A stretch of DNA of 64,000 nucleotides from Sphingobacterium corticibacterium (lineage in GTDB: Bacteria > Bacteroidota > Bacteroidia > Sphingobacteriales > Sphingobacteriaceae). A program made the position numbers and the translations under genes. The notes under the pieces are model-generated. The model was not told the origin of the DNA and did not search any database. It worked only from the letters and a program-made list of their open reading frames with translations. Below, in pieces: positions 26,037-34,882 of the stretch. The stretch's first letter is position 1; each line of letters starts with the position of its first letter. The stretch lies in assembly GCF_004208525.1 (NCBI RefSeq), contig NZ_SGIT01000003.1, positions 415,354 through 479,353 of the forward strand. The letters run 5' to 3'.

Positions 26037-27914
26037 CTACGAGCCGTCGGTATCCGAATAGGGGGCGCTGTGGAATATTTTTTTGCTGAAAATCGATCTA
26101 TATTGCTCTGTACCAAAGATGGAGAAATGGTCGGCATCGTACATATAGCCTTCGACTCCGTTTGTACTTTTTATCGCGGGGGAGTGGTACACATCTATAT
26201 ATTTGTCGGCGATTTTCGATGTTTTAAGAAAGTTGTTTGCACGAGTTCGATAGGTCTGCAGATAGTTTCTTGGTTCGATCCCGAATTTCAAGCGTAGTAT
26301 CTCTATGGCTGGATACTCCACCGTATAGCTTTCGGTTTGTCCAATATATACCAGCGGTATGTCCATTTCGCCGAAGTATACCTCAACAGCATGGAGGTAG
26401 TCTTCTACTTGGTGCTTACTATAGGAGGCGTAATTGGCAGACAAGATGACTTTATCGATCTTATCGTGATATAGGGGAAGATAGCGGTCGTAAATATAAT
26501 GCATCAGGTCTGTAGGTCCTGCAAATATAGGCTTCACACCGGGCGCCGGAAAGACATCATCGCCGGTCGCTTGCAATAGGTTGACATTGTTTTCGCGAGC
26601 TAATCGATGTAAGGTGTGGGCAAACATACCTGCATGACAGTCGCCCAATAAGAGATAGTTACGTTGGTCGTTAGAAAATTGGAGAAGGCGCGTGGTATCA
26701 AAGTCTTCAAATCGGGAACGTGATAACAGATGGGATTCTCCGAATCCATATTGTGCTGCCGCGCGCTCGCGAGGATATTGATAATGAAAAGCGACGAGAT
26801 TGGCTTCTTGTGGATTTGGAAAAAATCTATAAAGGGGCAGTTGCGTCGCCATGAACGTGGTCGTTATAACCAAAACTCCCGCCACTAACAGCCTTTTGGG
26901 TGTACGCAAAAAACTCCGAATTTCGACCAATCGATAGGACAATGCTCCCAATGCAAAAGATAGCAGGAAAACCGCCAAAAGATACGACCAGTGGCGTGAA
27001 AGCGAAAAATAGGTCCCTAACACAATAAGCGGCCAATGCCAGAGATACCAAGAATAGGAAATATCTGCAACAAATTTAACAGCTGAAAATTGGAATAGCC
27101 GGAGATTACACTGTGCCAAAATTAATAGACCGGTTGCGAATACCGGAACTATAGTGAAAAGGGAGGGCCAACCGGCTGATCGCATGTTCAACAAACCGGT
27201 TACCGATACCATTAGTAAAAAGACACAAAGGATAGCCATTCCATTCCGCACACGTTGCGGGATTTTTTCGCGAAAGGATTTCTCGCACAGAAACACGATC
27301 CCGCCTGCAACAAGCTCCCACGCCCGTGTATGAAACATATAAAAGGTAAACGATTGATTGGCTTGTGCGGCATAATACATGCAACAAATCGATATTAGCG
27401 CCAGACCGCAAAGAAAATACAGATCGTATCGTGCATGATTATTTGTTAGCCGTCTGAGCGCCATAAGCAACAGTGGATATAGGATATAAAATTGCCATTC
27501 GATGGATAACGACCAGGTATGAAGCAGGAAGTTGAGCTGGGAAGCGGGCTGAAAATAGCCGGACGATAGATAATAATAAATATTGGAAACGAAGATACTG
27601 CTGGACAGGGCGAATCGACTGAAGTCGTAAAGCTTTACCCCCAACACGAAGTAGAGGAGAATAAAAAAGAATAGAATCAATACCAATAAAGCGGGTAAGA
27701 TCCGGATCAATCGACGCCGATAGAAGCTGATCAGACTAAAATTATCTCGATCTAGCTGTGCCAAAATAATCTTGGTCATCAGGTAACCAGATAGAACGAA
27801 AAATATATCGACTCCAATATAGCCGTCTATAAATTGCGGCAGCCCCAGATGGTAGAGCACGACGGATAGGATGGCAATGGCGCGTAGAAACGCTATATCA
27901 TATCGGAAATTCAT
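26037..27914 (-). CDS. OafA/YrhL-type acyltransferase with C-terminal SGNH domain
   Basis: The N-terminal 360 residues form an acyltransferase-3 domain: RAIAILSVVLYHLGLPQF with the conserved His, GYIGVDIFFVLSGYLMT, FYRRRLIRILPAL, and about ten membrane helices. The C-terminal 230 residues are a periplasmic SGNH-hydrolase-like domain with LLLGDCHAGMF and DADHFS near the end. Such two-domain enzymes O-acetylate surface polysaccharides or peptidoglycan. The SGNH nucleophile position is Cys instead of Ser (codon TGT). The ATG at 27914 is favoured; one at 27929 would add five residues. It follows the second rml block and may decorate a rhamnose glycan. Confidence 0.88.
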   Translation of the reverse strand: MNFRYDIAFLRAIAILSVVLYHLGLPQFIDGYIGVDIFFVLSGYLMTKIILAQLDRDNFSLISFYRRRLIRILPALLVLILFFFILLYFVLGVKLYDFSRFALSSSIFVSNIYYYLSSGYFQPASQLNFLLHTWSLSIEWQFYILYPLLLMALRRLTNNHARYDLYFLCGLALISICCMYYAAQANQSFTFYMFHTRAWELVAGGIVFLCEKSFREKIPQRVRNGMAILCVFLLMVSVTGLLNMRSAGWPSLFTIVPVFATGLLILAQCNLRLFQFSAVKFVADISYSWYLWHWPLIVLGTYFSLSRHWSYLLAVFLLSFALGALSYRLVEIRSFLRTPKRLLVAGVLVITTTFMATQLPLYRFFPNPQEANLVAFHYQYPRERAAAQYGFGESHLLSRSRFEDFDTTRLLQFSNDQRNYLLLGDCHAGMFAHTLHRLARENNVNLLQATGDDVFPAPGVKPIFAGPTDLMHYIYDRYLPLYHDKIDKVILSANYASYSKHQVEDYLHAVEVYFGEMDIPLVYIGQTESYTVEYPAIEILRLKFGIEPRNYLQTYRTRANNFLKTSKIADKYIDVYHSPAIKSTNGVEGYMYDADHFSIFGTEQYRSIFSKKIFHSAPYSDTDGS

Positions 27915-28010
27915 ATGGTGTGTATACATCTCGCGGTCTATTATTGATATGTTCGTTTACGTCAACAATATCATCTGTTTGCTTAAGGCGGAAGAAGCAT
28001 CACTTTCTGG

Positions 28011-28877
28011 CTATCTGCCTGCGGCAATACGCTTTAAATATTCTCCATAACCAGACTTAACCAAAGGTTCTGCAAGTCGTAGTAGTTGTGGTTTATCGAT
28101 GTAACCCATGCGGTAAGCAACTTCCTCAATAGCACCGATCTTCATCCCCTGCCGCTCTTCGATGACTTGTATAAACTGACCGGCTTGCATGAGGGATTGG
28201 ATCGTACCGGTATCCAGCCAGGCGGTACCCCGGTCGAACACGCCTACTTTCAGCTTGCCTCCGCGGAGGTATTCTTTATTGATATCGGTTATTTCCAATT
28301 CGCCCCGGGCAGATGGCTGAATGTTTTTGGCGATGCGGACAACCTCGTTATCGTAAAAATAGAGTCCGGGTATCGCGTAGTTGGATTTGGGAGCAGTGGG
28401 TTTTTCCTCAATGGATACGACTTCTTGGGTGACATTGAACTCGACAACGCCATACCGCTCGGGATCCTGAACGGGATAGGCGAAAATGACGCCGCCGTCT
28501 GGATCGGCACAGCCTTGAAGCAGCTTGGACATACCGGAACCGTAGAAGATATTGTCGCCCAGAATAAGGGCAACCTTGTCTTGGCCGATAAAGTCTTCGC
28601 CTAACAGGAAGGCCTGCGCCAGCCCGTCCGGACTGGGTTGCGCTTTATAGGAAATCCGGCAGCCTATCTGTGTCCCGTCCCCTAGCAGCTTTTGAAAATT
28701 CGGCAGATCTTGCGGCGTGGAAATCAGCAGGATGTCGTTGATACCGGCCAGCATCAAGGTGGAAAGCGGATAATAGATCATCGGCTTGTCGTATACCGGC
28801 ATCAGCTGCTTGGACACGGCAAGGGTTAGGGGGTGTAAACGGGTGCCGGAACCGCCGGCTAATATAATGCCTTTCAT
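28011..28877 (-). CDS. rmlA: Glucose-1-phosphate thymidylyltransferase (copy 2)
   Basis: This is the second RmlA of the window, 288 residues, with the same GGSGTRL (8-14), LGDNIFYG and WLDTGT motifs as copy 1 and most residues identical, but with visibly higher GC at third codon positions. It is the last gene of the second dTDP-rhamnose block, 16 bp after the fused rmlC-rmlD gene. The same reaction is therefore supplied by two separately transcribed genes about 26 kb apart. Confidence 0.95.
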   Translation of the reverse strand: MKGIILAGGSGTRLHPLTLAVSKQLMPVYDKPMIYYPLSTLMLAGINDILLISTPQDLPNFQKLLGDGTQIGCRISYKAQPSPDGLAQAFLLGEDFIGQDKVALILGDNIFYGSGMSKLLQGCADPDGGVIFAYPVQDPERYGVVEFNVTQEVVSIEEKPTAPKSNYAIPGLYFYDNEVVRIAKNIQPSARGELEITDINKEYLRGGKLKVGVFDRGTAWLDTGTIQSLMQAGQFIQVIEERQGMKIGAIEEVAYRMGYIDKPQLLRLAEPLVKSGYGEYLKRIAAGR

Positions 28878-28893
28878 TTTTTTGTTTTGTTGT

Positions 28894-30282
28894 TCACTTT
28901 ATCACGAGCTTCAAACTATCCAACCAAAAAGGAACTTCCACGTTAAATGTACGCTTTATCTTACTTTTATCCAACAGCGAATAAGCGGGGCGTTTGGCTG
29001 GTGTGGGATATTGGGCAGTCGGGATCGGTGTGATGCGGCAACTGGCGCCGATCTGCTCGCGGATGGCTACGGCGAAATCGTACCACGACACTTGACCTTC
29101 GTTAGCGTAGTGGTAGATACCGGGCTGCCAGGTATCAGCTTTGAGGATATCGACGATGGCTTGGGCCAGATCGCCGGCATAGGTGGGCGAACCGATCTGA
29201 TCGCTCACGACGGACACTTCTTCGCGTTCGCGCAGGAGCCGCAGCATGGTGTTTACAAAGTTATGGCCCTGCTCGGCATACACCCAGGAGGTGCGGATGA
29301 TGATACTCTCGGGCGCCCATTTCTGTATGGCTTGCTCACCTTTAAGCTTGGTCTGGCCGTAAACATTCAACGGCCTGGTGGGCGCATCTTCGGCCAATGG
29401 CTCGCTGGATTGCCCGTCGAAGACGTAATCGGTAGAAATCGCCAGCAACTTAGCGCCATGCAGACGGCAGTATTGAGCGATTTCTTCGGTAGCCAGATGG
29501 TTGATGGCATCCGCACGATCGGGTTCGTTTTCGGCTTTATCCACCGCAGTATAGGCGGCGGTGTGGATAATGATATCGGGTTCATACATCCCCAGCATAT
29601 CGTGGATAATCATCGTCTGCTCCAACGGCAGCTGCTTGCTGTCCAGAAAAAAGGTGTCGAAGTTTTCGCCTGCCAGCTGCTTTTGCAGCGCCCGGCCGAC
29701 TTGTCCGCTCCCGCCGGTGATGAGGATTCGGGGCGTTTTAAAAGATATAGCATCCCAAAAAGGTAGTGCTTGATCTTTATCGGATATAATCAATTCTTCC
29801 GGTGAAAGCTGCCAGTCGATCGCCAGCGTGGGATCGTCGTAGCGCACGCCCCACTCGGCTTCTTTATGATAGAAGTTATCACATTTATAAAAGAAGGTGG
29901 CGGTATCGGAAAGAACGACAAAGCCGTGCAGGAAGCCGCGCGGAATAAAGACCTGCAGGTTGTTTTCGGCGCTGAGTTCGACGGTTTCGTACTGGCCGAA
30001 TGTAGGAGAATCGGGTCGGGCATCGACCATGACATCGAGCACACGTCCTTGCAATACGCGCACCAGCTTGGCTTGTGCCTGTTCGCCGCGCTGGGCATGC
30101 AGGCCACGGAGTACGCCTTTGGTCGAAAACGACTGATTGTCTTGCACAAAGCGTGTGGTCGTTCCGGTATGCTCCTGAAAGGTCTGCTCGTTAAAGCTTT
30201 CAAAGAAATAGCCGCGGCTATCGCCGTATGTAGTCGGTTCTATGATAAAACAACCGGAGAGTTTTGTTTCTATTATTTTCAT
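28894..30282 (-). CDS. rmlCD: Fused RmlC-RmlD: epimerase and reductase in one protein
   Basis: The 462 residues carry two complete enzymes. Residues 1-182 are RmlC, with RGLHAQRGE near 59-67 (catalytic His62) and FYKCDNFYHKE (Tyr132). A very short join (FWDAISFKTP) follows, then RmlD starts at about residue 185 with ILITGGSGQVG, followed by STDYVFDG near 280 and VYGQTKLKG with the Y-x3-K pair. The two domains would convert dTDP-4-keto-6-deoxyglucose to dTDP-rhamnose consecutively. No stop or frameshift interrupts the join. The toxin-antitoxin pair lies 12 bp upstream. Confidence 0.93.
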   Translation of the reverse strand: MKIIETKLSGCFIIEPTTYGDSRGYFFESFNEQTFQEHTGTTTRFVQDNQSFSTKGVLRGLHAQRGEQAQAKLVRVLQGRVLDVMVDARPDSPTFGQYETVELSAENNLQVFIPRGFLHGFVVLSDTATFFYKCDNFYHKEAEWGVRYDDPTLAIDWQLSPEELIISDKDQALPFWDAISFKTPRILITGGSGQVGRALQKQLAGENFDTFFLDSKQLPLEQTMIIHDMLGMYEPDIIIHTAAYTAVDKAENEPDRADAINHLATEEIAQYCRLHGAKLLAISTDYVFDGQSSEPLAEDAPTRPLNVYGQTKLKGEQAIQKWAPESIIIRTSWVYAEQGHNFVNTMLRLLREREEVSVVSDQIGSPTYAGDLAQAIVDILKADTWQPGIYHYANEGQVSWYDFAVAIREQIGASCRITPIPTAQYPTPAKRPAYSLLDKSKIKRTFNVEVPFWLDSLKLVIK

Positions 30283-30294
30283 AAAGTGGCTCTC

Positions 30295-30687
30295 TTACCA
30301 ACGCTCCATTTTGAGACCATCTACTTCCTTGAAGTGATTATCTCGAGTCACCAGGATCAAGTTATGTTGTATTGCAATGGAGGCTATCCAAATATCATTT
30401 GATGGTATTGGCTTACCTTTTTTGTATAATAAGGCAGATATTTCACCAAACTTCTGCGAAGTTAAGGTATCTGTTAGGATTACTTCACAATAACCGAGAA
30501 AGTCCAGAAGCGTTTTTTCATGCCTAATCTTATTAGACACACGGTATACTCCGACGTACAGCTCTCCCAAAACAGTAGTGCACAATGAAAAACCCGCGAG
30601 CTCTTTTATTTTCTCAGCGATTTTTACATTCCCCGAAAGTATCTCGATAACGATATTAGTATCCAGCAAATAGTTATTTCCAAGCAT
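30295..30687 (-). CDS. PIN-domain toxin (VapC family)
   Basis: The 130-residue protein from the ATG at 30687 shows the PIN-domain acidic residues: LLDTNIVIEIL (Asp near 9), LGELYVGVYR (Glu near 43), and SNDIWIASIAIQHNLILVTRD (Asp near 92 and 111). VapC-type toxins are metal-dependent ribonucleases that cut tRNA or rRNA. The start overlaps the end of the antitoxin gene by 14 bp, a normal arrangement. The pair interrupts the second rml block between rmlB and rmlCD and is AT-richer than both. Confidence 0.9.
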   Translation of the reverse strand: MLGNNYLLDTNIVIEILSGNVKIAEKIKELAGFSLCTTVLGELYVGVYRVSNKIRHEKTLLDFLGYCEVILTDTLTSQKFGEISALLYKKGKPIPSNDIWIASIAIQHNLILVTRDNHFKEVDGLKMERW

Positions 30688-30904
30688 CCGGGTCGATTGT
30701 TTCACAAGATTCAGCAATAACTTTTTTCATTTCATGGGCCTCCTCTTTGGAGAGGATACCAACGAAGTCATCGATGCTTAGCTTTGATTTACGATGCTTC
30801 TTTATCGTTTGATTTACGAAGTTCTCAATTGCAGCAAGCTTTGATTCGCTCTTTATCTTTAATACTTTCTCTATCAAATGCAGTTTTCTTGCTTCAGTTA
30901 CCAT
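30674..30904 (-). CDS. Antitoxin partner of the PIN-domain toxin
   Basis: This 76-residue protein has helical, charged sequence (KVLKIKSESKLAAIENFVNQ near residue 15, then DDFVGILSKEEAHEMKK) with no strong DNA-binding domain match by eye. Position, size and overlap with the PIN gene make it the antitoxin. Its ATG follows a perfect AGGAGG ribosome-binding site (30918-30913, 8 nt spacing), one of the strongest in the window. Confidence 0.82.
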   Translation of the reverse strand: MVTEARKLHLIEKVLKIKSESKLAAIENFVNQTIKKHRKSKLSIDDFVGILSKEEAHEMKKVIAESCETIDPDAWK

Positions 30905-31066
30905 TTGATTTTCCTCCTGTTCTTTATTTGACCTGACGGCCTAAACTATTTACATTGTAGGTTGGCTCAGAAGAACCATTTTACCAAGTGCCTAACAAAT
31001 ATACACAATTATCTTCTGTACGAATACACGTTAAGGATATTCCGACCATTTGAAATCCTTCATCTC

Positions 31067-32122
31067 TTATTTATCTTTATACTGTTTGTTGTAATATTGT
31101 TGGTATGCCCCGGAGTTCACACGCTCCAGCCAAGGCTGGTTATTCAGGAACCAATCGATCGTTTGCGATAGCCCTTCTTCGAAGGTGACCGAGGGCTCGT
31201 AGCCAAGTTCGGTATTGATCTTCGTCGCGTCGATGGCATAACGCAGGTCGTGCCCGGGGCGGTCTTTGACGTAGGTGATCAGCTGGGCGGCGGTACCGGT
31301 CGCCCTATCGAGTTTTTCATCCATCTGCCGGCACAGCTCGTTAACCAAATCGATGTTCTGCCATTCGTTGAAACCTCCGATATTGTAGGACGAACCGTTT
31401 TCCCCTTGATGGAAAACGAGGTCGATACCACGGGCATGATCCACCACAAACAGCCAGTCTCGCGTGTATTTCCCGTCACCGTAAATCGGCAGGGGTTTAT
31501 CGTGCAGGATGTTGAGTATACAAAGTGGGATCAGCTTCTCGGGGAAGTGATTGGGCCCATAGTTGTTGGAACAGTTGGTGATCACGATAGGCAGGCCGTA
31601 GGTATCGTGGTAAGCGCGCACGAAATGATCGGAAGAAGCTTTGGACGCGGAATAGGGTGAATGTGGATCGTAGGGAGTATCCTCCGTAAACAGACCGGTT
31701 TCCCCCAGGGTGCCATACACCTCATCGGTAGACACGTGATGGAAGCGTTTGCCTTCGGGCTGCTCTTTCCATGTTTCACGTGCGGCATTCAACAGGTTCA
31801 CCGTACCTACCACATTGGTCATGACAAAATCGGTCGGCGACGTGATAGACCGGTCAACATGCGACTCGGCCGCCAAATGGATAACGCCATCGGGCTGATA
31901 GCGCTGGAATAACGCCAATACGCCCTCGGCATCGCAGATGTCTTGCTTGACAAAGGTATAATTCGGCTTGTGCTCGACATCTTTCAGGTTCTCCAGATTG
32001 CCGGCATAGGTCAACGCATCCACATTGACGATATGGTAATCGGGATATTTGTTGACAAATTCTCGAACCACATGGGAACCGATGAAGCCGGCTCCGCCGG
32101 TAATGAAAATGGCTTTTTTCAT
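31067..32122 (-). CDS. rmlB: dTDP-glucose 4,6-dehydratase (copy 2)
   Basis: The 351-residue protein from the ATG at 32122 (MKKAIFITGGAGFIG) repeats all RmlB hallmarks seen in copy 1: GGAGFIG, STDEVYG, YSASKASSDH and NCSNNYGPNHFPEK. A start at 32170 would add residues unlike any RmlB N-terminus. It is the first gene of the second rml block and is separated from rmlCD by the toxin-antitoxin pair. The stretch 30905-31066 between it and the antitoxin gene holds only the ribosome-binding site and no other gene. Confidence 0.95.
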   Translation of the reverse strand: MKKAIFITGGAGFIGSHVVREFVNKYPDYHIVNVDALTYAGNLENLKDVEHKPNYTFVKQDICDAEGVLALFQRYQPDGVIHLAAESHVDRSITSPTDFVMTNVVGTVNLLNAARETWKEQPEGKRFHHVSTDEVYGTLGETGLFTEDTPYDPHSPYSASKASSDHFVRAYHDTYGLPIVITNCSNNYGPNHFPEKLIPLCILNILHDKPLPIYGDGKYTRDWLFVVDHARGIDLVFHQGENGSSYNIGGFNEWQNIDLVNELCRQMDEKLDRATGTAAQLITYVKDRPGHDLRYAIDATKINTELGYEPSVTFEEGLSQTIDWFLNNQPWLERVNSGAYQQYYNKQYKDK

Positions 32123-32142
32123 TTTACTAATATAGTTGTTTT

Positions 32143-32347
32143 CCCTTTTTTCTTGATAAAAAGGCGACAAAAATCAAGGCCTTGCACTACCCCTAATTAA
32201 CACGAAAGGGTCGCATCAAAACCGAGCCTTGGCGAGCTCAACGAAGTTAAATTTTGAAATATGTAGAAATAACATTTTTGCATTATCCACTCCTTCAAAA
32301 TTTTTCAGCGACGAGATTTTTGGTTCTTTTTCGCGGGGAAAAAGAAC
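32143..32347 (-). repeat. Structured intergenic repeat, copy A
   Basis: The element is bounded by two hairpins: CCTTTTT/AAAAAGG around CTTGAT (32144-32164) on the left and a perfect 10-bp stem GTTCTTTTTC/GAAAAAGAAC with loop GCGGG (32323-32347) on the right. Inside is a further 10-bp stem AAATTTTGAA (32249-32258) with TTCAAAATTT (32294-32303). Copy B has the same plan with different stem bases. The right hairpin starts 3 bp after the stop codon of the cpsB-type gene at 32350 and should work as its terminator on the minus strand. Confidence 0.8.
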
Positions 32348-32349
32348 AC

Positions 32350-33129
32350 CTAAATAGCAAGCTTTTGACTATCCTCGAATATCGTGGCGTTTTTTATAGG
32401 GTTATCTTTCAACAAATCGAAGGTATCGTATTTTGCGGCAACCATTTTAAGGGCGTGGAGGTGCTTCTCATGGTGCATATCGGTACCGACTAAATCATAC
32501 ATTCCGGATTTAATCAGCGTAAGAGCGATCGATTTAACGGGCTCTCCATAATAGCGGGAGATGGACAGCAGGTTAAGTTGCAATAAGCAACCTGCGTCTT
32601 TGATCTCTTTATATACTTTAAAATTCTGGTGATAATAATTATAGCGCTCGGGATGGGCTAAAATAGGTTGATATCCTTTTTCCTGAATATCTTTAATTGT
32701 CTGAAAAAGTGCCTTGGATTCTGCTAAATAGGACATTTCGATCAGGACATGTCTATTCGGCAGCGGACAAAGATTTTCATTCTGGACCAATGTTCCCAAT
32801 TGATCATCGATCATGTATTCTGCCGCGTATTGAAGACCAAACTTCATCCCGCTATCGGCAACGGCCTGTTGGAGCTTGGTATGGGCATCCTTAATCGTGG
32901 TCGGCGTATTGTCGTGTACGCCATGCATGATGTGTGGCGTGGATATACTTTTTTGAATCCCCAACTCTTTTAATCCTTGGATAAGCGTCAAGGATTGTTC
33001 AATGTTCGAGCTACCGTCATCGATACCGGGCAGGATATGGTTGTGCATATCTACCCCTATCCATGCTAATCTGCCAATAGACTCATGTTGTTTTGTACTT
33101 CTTTTGAATAAGTTTTTCCAAAAAGACAT
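32350..33129 (-). CDS. CpsB/YwqE-type tyrosine-protein phosphatase (copy 2)
   Basis: This 259-residue PHP-domain protein has the metal-site motifs VDMHNHILPGIDDG, TPHIMHGVHDNTPTT, LIEMSYLAESK, ILAHPERYNYY and LVGTDMHHEKH. The overall similarity to copy 1 is clear. No Wzc-type kinase lies nearby, so it may act on the kinase from the main locus or on one elsewhere. It lies 140 bp downstream of manC. No promoter motif was found in that gap. Confidence 0.9.
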   Translation of the reverse strand: MSFWKNLFKRSTKQHESIGRLAWIGVDMHNHILPGIDDGSSNIEQSLTLIQGLKELGIQKSISTPHIMHGVHDNTPTTIKDAHTKLQQAVADSGMKFGLQYAAEYMIDDQLGTLVQNENLCPLPNRHVLIEMSYLAESKALFQTIKDIQEKGYQPILAHPERYNYYHQNFKVYKEIKDAGCLLQLNLLSISRYYGEPVKSIALTLIKSGMYDLVGTDMHHEKHLHALKMVAAKYDTFDLLKDNPIKNATIFEDSQKLAI

Positions 33130-33269
33130 TATTAATAATTTTGTTTACACATTTCCCCTGGTGATCGTCTCTCTTTCTCATATACGATATCACGCTGCAA
33201 TAATACAGCCAATATTGTAAAATACGAAACGATTATTGTCACTTAAACGCTACTATTAATTAAAAATAT

Positions 33270-34262
33270 TTAAATTAATGGAGAATTTTCTTTTTCTAAT
33301 AGCTCGTAAACATGTTTCACATCTTGCGCAAATGCCTTGTCCAAAACTAAGACCGCATCGGCTGTATTGACTACTACGCAGTTTTGTACACCAAGAAAGA
33401 CCGTATGCTTATGGCTTTCGCCAATAACAATATTGCCCTGCTCATCTTGTGGATGTCCTTTCGAAATAAGATAATCGTATAAGGAATCAAAGGACCCCAT
33501 ATCGGACCAATGGAAGAAAGACGGCACAACGTTGATGCTATCACTACGTTCCATAATGGCGTAATCCACACTCTTTGAGGGGATCTTGCGCGACAGCTCC
33601 TCGTCTAATACGCCGTCTTTTGCCACATCAAAGGCGGCTTTTGCGGCTGTGTATATTTTTGGATCGAAACGCTCCAGCTCCTGCAGGTAGGCGGATGCCT
33701 TAAAACAGAATATACCGGAATTCCACAAGAAGTTACCGCTTTTCAGGAAATCTTTTGCGGTTTCGAAGTTGGGTTTCTCCCGAAAGGACAGCACGTTGTT
33801 ACCTTCTGATTCGATATAGCCATAACCTGTTTCTGGCCGGGTAGGGTTTATACCGAAAGTGACCAGGCCGCCCGCTTTAGCAAACTCAATACCGCGCTTA
33901 ATGGCTTGCAAATACTGCTCGTCTCCTTCGATCAGATGGTCGGAAGGGGTAACGATCAGGATATCATCCGGCGCAAGCGATAGTGCCGCAAACGCGATCG
34001 CCGCGGCTGTATTCCGGGGTACGGTTTCCACGATAATATCGTGTGACACCGCTTTTAAATCTTCTTTCGCCAGATCGATATTCTGCACGGAGCCTACCAA
34101 AACGACATGCTCGCACACCGCTTGATTTCGCTCTATCGTAAGTTTAAACAAGGATTTCTCGTTAAAAATAGGCAGATACTGCTTGGGTTTCGACTTCCGC
34201 GATAGTGGCCAAAGCCTAGAGCCTACTCCGCCGGATAGGATAACGTTTACTATTTTTCCCAT
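33270..34262 (-). CDS. manC: Mannose-1-phosphate guanylyltransferase
   Basis: This enzyme makes GDP-mannose from GTP and mannose 1-phosphate. The 330 residues show the nucleotidyltransferase start LSGGVGSRLWPLSRKSKPKQ (9-28), ILIVTPSDHLI near 105, GYGYIE near 150, NSGIFCFKA near 182 and SVDYAIMERSD near 230. The isomerase domain of bifunctional ManC/AlgA proteins is absent. It is 5 bp downstream of the exonuclease gene. Users of GDP-mannose are not obvious in the window, though one of the glycosyltransferases at 4.7-9.8 kb could be one. Confidence 0.93.
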   Translation of the reverse strand: MGKIVNVILSGGVGSRLWPLSRKSKPKQYLPIFNEKSLFKLTIERNQAVCEHVVLVGSVQNIDLAKEDLKAVSHDIIVETVPRNTAAAIAFAALSLAPDDILIVTPSDHLIEGDEQYLQAIKRGIEFAKAGGLVTFGINPTRPETGYGYIESEGNNVLSFREKPNFETAKDFLKSGNFLWNSGIFCFKASAYLQELERFDPKIYTAAKAAFDVAKDGVLDEELSRKIPSKSVDYAIMERSDSINVVPSFFHWSDMGSFDSLYDYLISKGHPQDEQGNIVIGESHKHTVFLGVQNCVVVNTADAVLVLDKAFAQDVKHVYELLEKENSPLI

Positions 34263-34267
34263 AATGG

Positions 34268-34831
34268 TTACATCTCGGGTTGTTGTTCTTGTGGTTGTTC
34301 TTGTGTCTGAAAGTGCTTTTCTATTAAAGCAGGGGTAATCTGATCCCGCTTAAGGTAAAGCTGTGCGCTCGCCATGGCATCGGACAGGGGATCATGATGG
34401 TGCAGCTCGATATCCATAATGCGGCAACAGATGCTCAGCTTGGTTCGTTTAAATCCTTTTTGCCGATAGATCTCACTGGTACATTCCCAGGTAGGTGAAA
34501 GCTGCAGGGTATTGTAATCGAGCTGGTACAGCTTCATCGTCTTCATCAGTACTTCCCGGTCAAACTTCTCGTTGTGTGCGACCATGTGGCTACCTTTAAG
34601 GTATTGCGCTATCGTCGGGAAAAGTTCCAAAAACGTCGGTGCGGCCACGGTGTCCTTCGGTTTGATACCATGCACTCTCGTGGTCTGCCACATGTATTGG
34701 TTGCCCGGCGGGCGCACCAAACTGTGAAACTGATCGACAACCTGACCGTTTTCCACCTTTACAATACCGACCGCACACACGCTGGTGTAAGCTGCAGTAG
34801 CGAGTTCAAAATCTATTGCTGTAAAGGTCAT
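34268..34831 (-). CDS. DnaQ-like 3'-5' exonuclease
   Basis: The 187-residue DEDDh-type nuclease has the three exonuclease motifs: AIDFELAT (Asp7, Glu9), AHNEKFDREVL (HNxxFD) near 100, and HHDPLSDAMASAQLY near 149-163. Relatives degrade single-stranded DNA or RNA ends, or proofread. The C-terminal tail is Gln-rich (QTQEQPQEQQPEM) and probably disordered. The gene heads the exonuclease-manC-cpsB series behind a minus-7 box at 34867-34860. Confidence 0.9.
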   Translation of the reverse strand: MTFTAIDFELATAAYTSVCAVGIVKVENGQVVDQFHSLVRPPGNQYMWQTTRVHGIKPKDTVAAPTFLELFPTIAQYLKGSHMVAHNEKFDREVLMKTMKLYQLDYNTLQLSPTWECTSEIYRQKGFKRTKLSICCRIMDIELHHHDPLSDAMASAQLYLKRDQITPALIEKHFQTQEQPQEQQPEM

Positions 34832-34859
34832 CCTCTTTTATTATTTGTTGTAAAGTTTA

Positions 34860-34867
34860 CAAAGATA
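34860..34867 (-). promoter_or_regulatory. Minus-7 promoter box of the exonuclease gene
   Basis: TATCTTTG on the minus strand matches TAnnTTTG and lies 28 bp before the ATG at 34831, giving a leader of about 24 nt. A canonical minus-33 element is not seen at the right spacing. Confidence 0.55.
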
Positions 34868-34882
34868 ACGTTTTTCTTCTTT

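Noticed and set aside
1406..32122. Possibility that the second rml set is an assembly duplication
   Set aside because: The copies differ at many codons, in gene order, and one has a gene fusion, so they are real paralogues.
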